Part shown: in pieces, positions 5,309 through 6,320 of the stretch | Position numbering within the stretch: the stretch's first letter is position 1 | How the letters are laid out: every line of letters begins with the position of its first letter | Assembly: GCA_934773085.1 (NCBI GenBank) | Contig: CAKVMU010000101.1 | Location: 1-6,320 of the forward strand | Direction of reading: 5' to 3' | Length of the DNA: 6,320 nucleotides | Source of the DNA: an uncultured Candidatus Melainabacteria bacterium | Lineage (GTDB): Bacteria; Cyanobacteriota; Vampirovibrionia; Gastranaerophilales; Gastranaerophilaceae | Made by a program: the position numbers and the translations under genes | Notes under the pieces: generated by a model | Told to the model about the DNA's origin: nothing | Databases searched by the model: none | The model's input: the letters and a program-made list of their open reading frames with translations, nothing else

Positions 5309-6071
5309 TAGCCTCTACCGTTTTATTATCATCCAATAGGAATGATTGAAGTTTTCTTTCAATAAGCACCGGGCTTTCACCTGCTTGAATAGATAAAACC
5401 CCTTCCAAAATCATATTTTTGTATAAGAACACTCTCTGGTAAATGAACTTAATTCTTGTACCGAGAGGAATCATAACCAAGTTAGCGGCGAACAGACCGT
5501 AAATGGTTGCAACGAACGCAACTGCGATACCGGCTCCGAGTTTTGACGGGTCAGAAAGGTTCTGCATAACCTGAATTAAGCCCATTACAGCACCGATAAT
5601 ACCAAGAGTCGGAGAATAACCGCCGAATGATTCAAATACCTTCGCAGCATTTGCAACTTTGTTTTCGAGTTGTTCTATTTGATTTTCCATCATTTCACGA
5701 ACCAGAGTAGGGTCTGTACCGTCGGCAACAGCACCGAGTCCGAGTGTAAGAAGTGGGTCAGATGCGTTATTAGCTTCTTTTTCAAGAGCAATAATACCTT
5801 CTTTTCTTGCTTTAGTTGCGAAACCGCCAATTTCTGTAATTAAGGCTGCATAATCGGTTGTAGGTGGTACATATACATTTTTCAGCATTTTAAGCGCTGA
5901 TACGATGATTGGCATAGGGAAACTCAATACAATTGCACCGGTTGTACCACCAAGTACAATGAACGCAGCTGTAATTTGAAGCAACTGACCGATGTTTCCG
6001 CCTTCCATTGCTTGCCCTAAAAGAATTAAACCTATGCCGAGGAACATACCTACGACTGCAAATATATCCAT
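5301..6071 (-). CDS. motA: flagellar motor stator protein MotA
   Basis: A 256-residue inner-membrane protein of normal MotA/ExbB-superfamily length. Five copies with two MotB would form the proton-driven stator. Four membrane helices are visible, at about 3-20, 30-50, 149-171 and 180-203. The cytoplasmic loop between helices 2 and 3 has RKEGIIALE (89-97), matching the rotor-contacting Arg90 and Glu98 of E. coli MotA with the same spacing. Helix 3 begins GGYSPTLGIIGAVMGL with Pro154, and helix 4 has VATIYG and MIPLG with Pro202. These are the two prolines needed for torque generation (Pro173 and Pro222 in E. coli). The start ATG has GGAGA 5 bases upstream (6077-6081). It is the first gene of motA-motB-3639..4241, with 8-base and 4-base overlaps. 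Upstream is an inverted repeat that may control it. Confidence 0.97.
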   Translation of the reverse strand: MDIFAVVGMFLGIGLILLGQAMEGGNIGQLLQITAAFIVLGGTTGAIVLSFPMPIIVSALKMLKNVYVPPTTDYAALITEIGGFATKARKEGIIALEKEANNASDPLLTLGLGAVADGTDPTLVREMMENQIEQLENKVANAAKVFESFGGYSPTLGIIGAVMGLIQVMQNLSDPSKLGAGIAVAFVATIYGLFAANLVMIPLGTRIKFIYQRVFLYKNMILEGVLSIQAGESPVLIERKLQSFLLDDNKTVEANG

Positions 6072-6084
6072 AATTATCTCCGAT

Positions 6085-6146
6085 TGTATACTATTCTTAT
6101 TCTATTAAACTATATTTTAATCTCTTTGGAATCCTTTAAATATAGT
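6085..6146 (-). promoter_or_regulatory. motA upstream region: -10-like box and 9-bp inverted repeat
   Basis: On the - strand TATACAAT (complement of 6083-6090) lies about 15 bases before the motA Shine-Dalgarno and could be a -10. No good -35 stands at the right distance. Perfect 9-bp arms ACTATATTT (6109-6117) and AAATATAGT (6138-6146) are separated by 20 bases, and the near arm covers the -35 position. I see no sigma-28-type (TAAA-N15-GCCGATAA) or sigma-54 site. An operator is more likely than a terminator, as no T-run follows. Confidence 0.3.
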
Positions 6147-6183
6147 ATGTTTGGATGTAAGAACAGTGTTTTACTGCGGAGAA

Positions 6184-6320
6184 TTAATTCTGATATCCTG
6201 CGAATTTGCCGGAAAGCACTTGTACAGCTCTTTTTTCAGCTGAATCAGCACGCTTTAAAGCATCTTGCAAACCGGAGTTATCAAATGTTTTGGTAAGATT
6301 TGCTCCGAGTTGGGATGGGA
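6184..6320 (-). CDS. C-terminal 44 residues of an unidentified protein, cut by window edge
   Basis: An open frame runs on the - strand from the right edge to TAA at 6184-6186, with no start codon needed inside the window. It reads like real protein: PSQLGANLTKTFD, then LQDALKRADSAEKRAV, ending GKFAGYQN. The middle is a charged amphipathic helix. I do not recognise the family from this fragment. It lies 112 bp upstream of motA in the same direction with no clear terminator between them, so some read-through into motA is possible. Confidence 0.65.
   Translation of the reverse strand, partial: PSQLGANLTKTFDNSGLQDALKRADSAEKRAVQVLSGKFAGYQN

Noticed and set aside
6084..6296. 70-codon open frame on +
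   Set aside because: It overlaps the motA upstream region and the more protein-like C-terminal fragment on the - strand; it has no ribosome binding site.
1..6320. CRISPR array, tRNA, rRNA, insertion sequence or att site
   Set aside because: No spaced identical repeats, cloverleaf, transposase or terminal inverted repeats seen on either strand.

Overview
The window is about 6.3 kb of AT-rich bacterial DNA. Gene spacing is tight, Shine-Dalgarno sites are purine-rich (AAGAGG, AGAGAGG, AAAGGAAG), and both exported-protein and flagellar-stator genes are present. The periplasmic LTxxQ protein and the H+-type MotAB suggest a motile, double-membraned bacterium. The low GC, the low-complexity N-terminus of the HEAT-repeat protein and a possible cyanobacterial-type HLR1 repeat make a non-photosynthetic relative of Cyanobacteria (Vampirovibrionia/Melainabacteria, e.g. 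Gastranaerophilales) my best guess. That is inference, not proof. The standard genetic code fits all the intact genes.

Left end (1-820): the 3' part of a short-chain dehydrogenase/reductase (SDR) gene. It carries an in-frame TGA exactly where the conserved glycine of the NNAG motif should be. It is followed by a 180-bp gap with two intrinsic terminators.

Centre-left (821-2288, + strand): a compact three-gene unit made of a membrane-anchored zinc-finger anti-sigma factor, an ECF sigma factor (ATGA overlap) and a secreted LTxxQ/Spy-CnrX-like protein. An ECF-type promoter candidate lies just upstream. Together they look like a self-regulating envelope- or metal-stress signalling module, comparable in content but not in order to CnrYXH. 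A perfect 17-bp inverted repeat with a GAAA loop ends it and also serves the convergent gene.

Right part (2288-6320, - strand): reading leftward from 6320 there is the C-terminal end of an unknown gene, then motA, motB and a 200-residue conserved-looking protein, all overlapping and surely co-transcribed. After a 154-bp intergenic region comes a 398-residue HEAT-repeat protein. That intergenic region holds a promoter, a small palindrome in its spacer and three 10-bp-phased TTTACAA-type repeats. MotA/MotB form the torque-generating stator of the flagellum. The function of the third gene of that operon, and of the HEAT protein, cannot be read from sequence alone.
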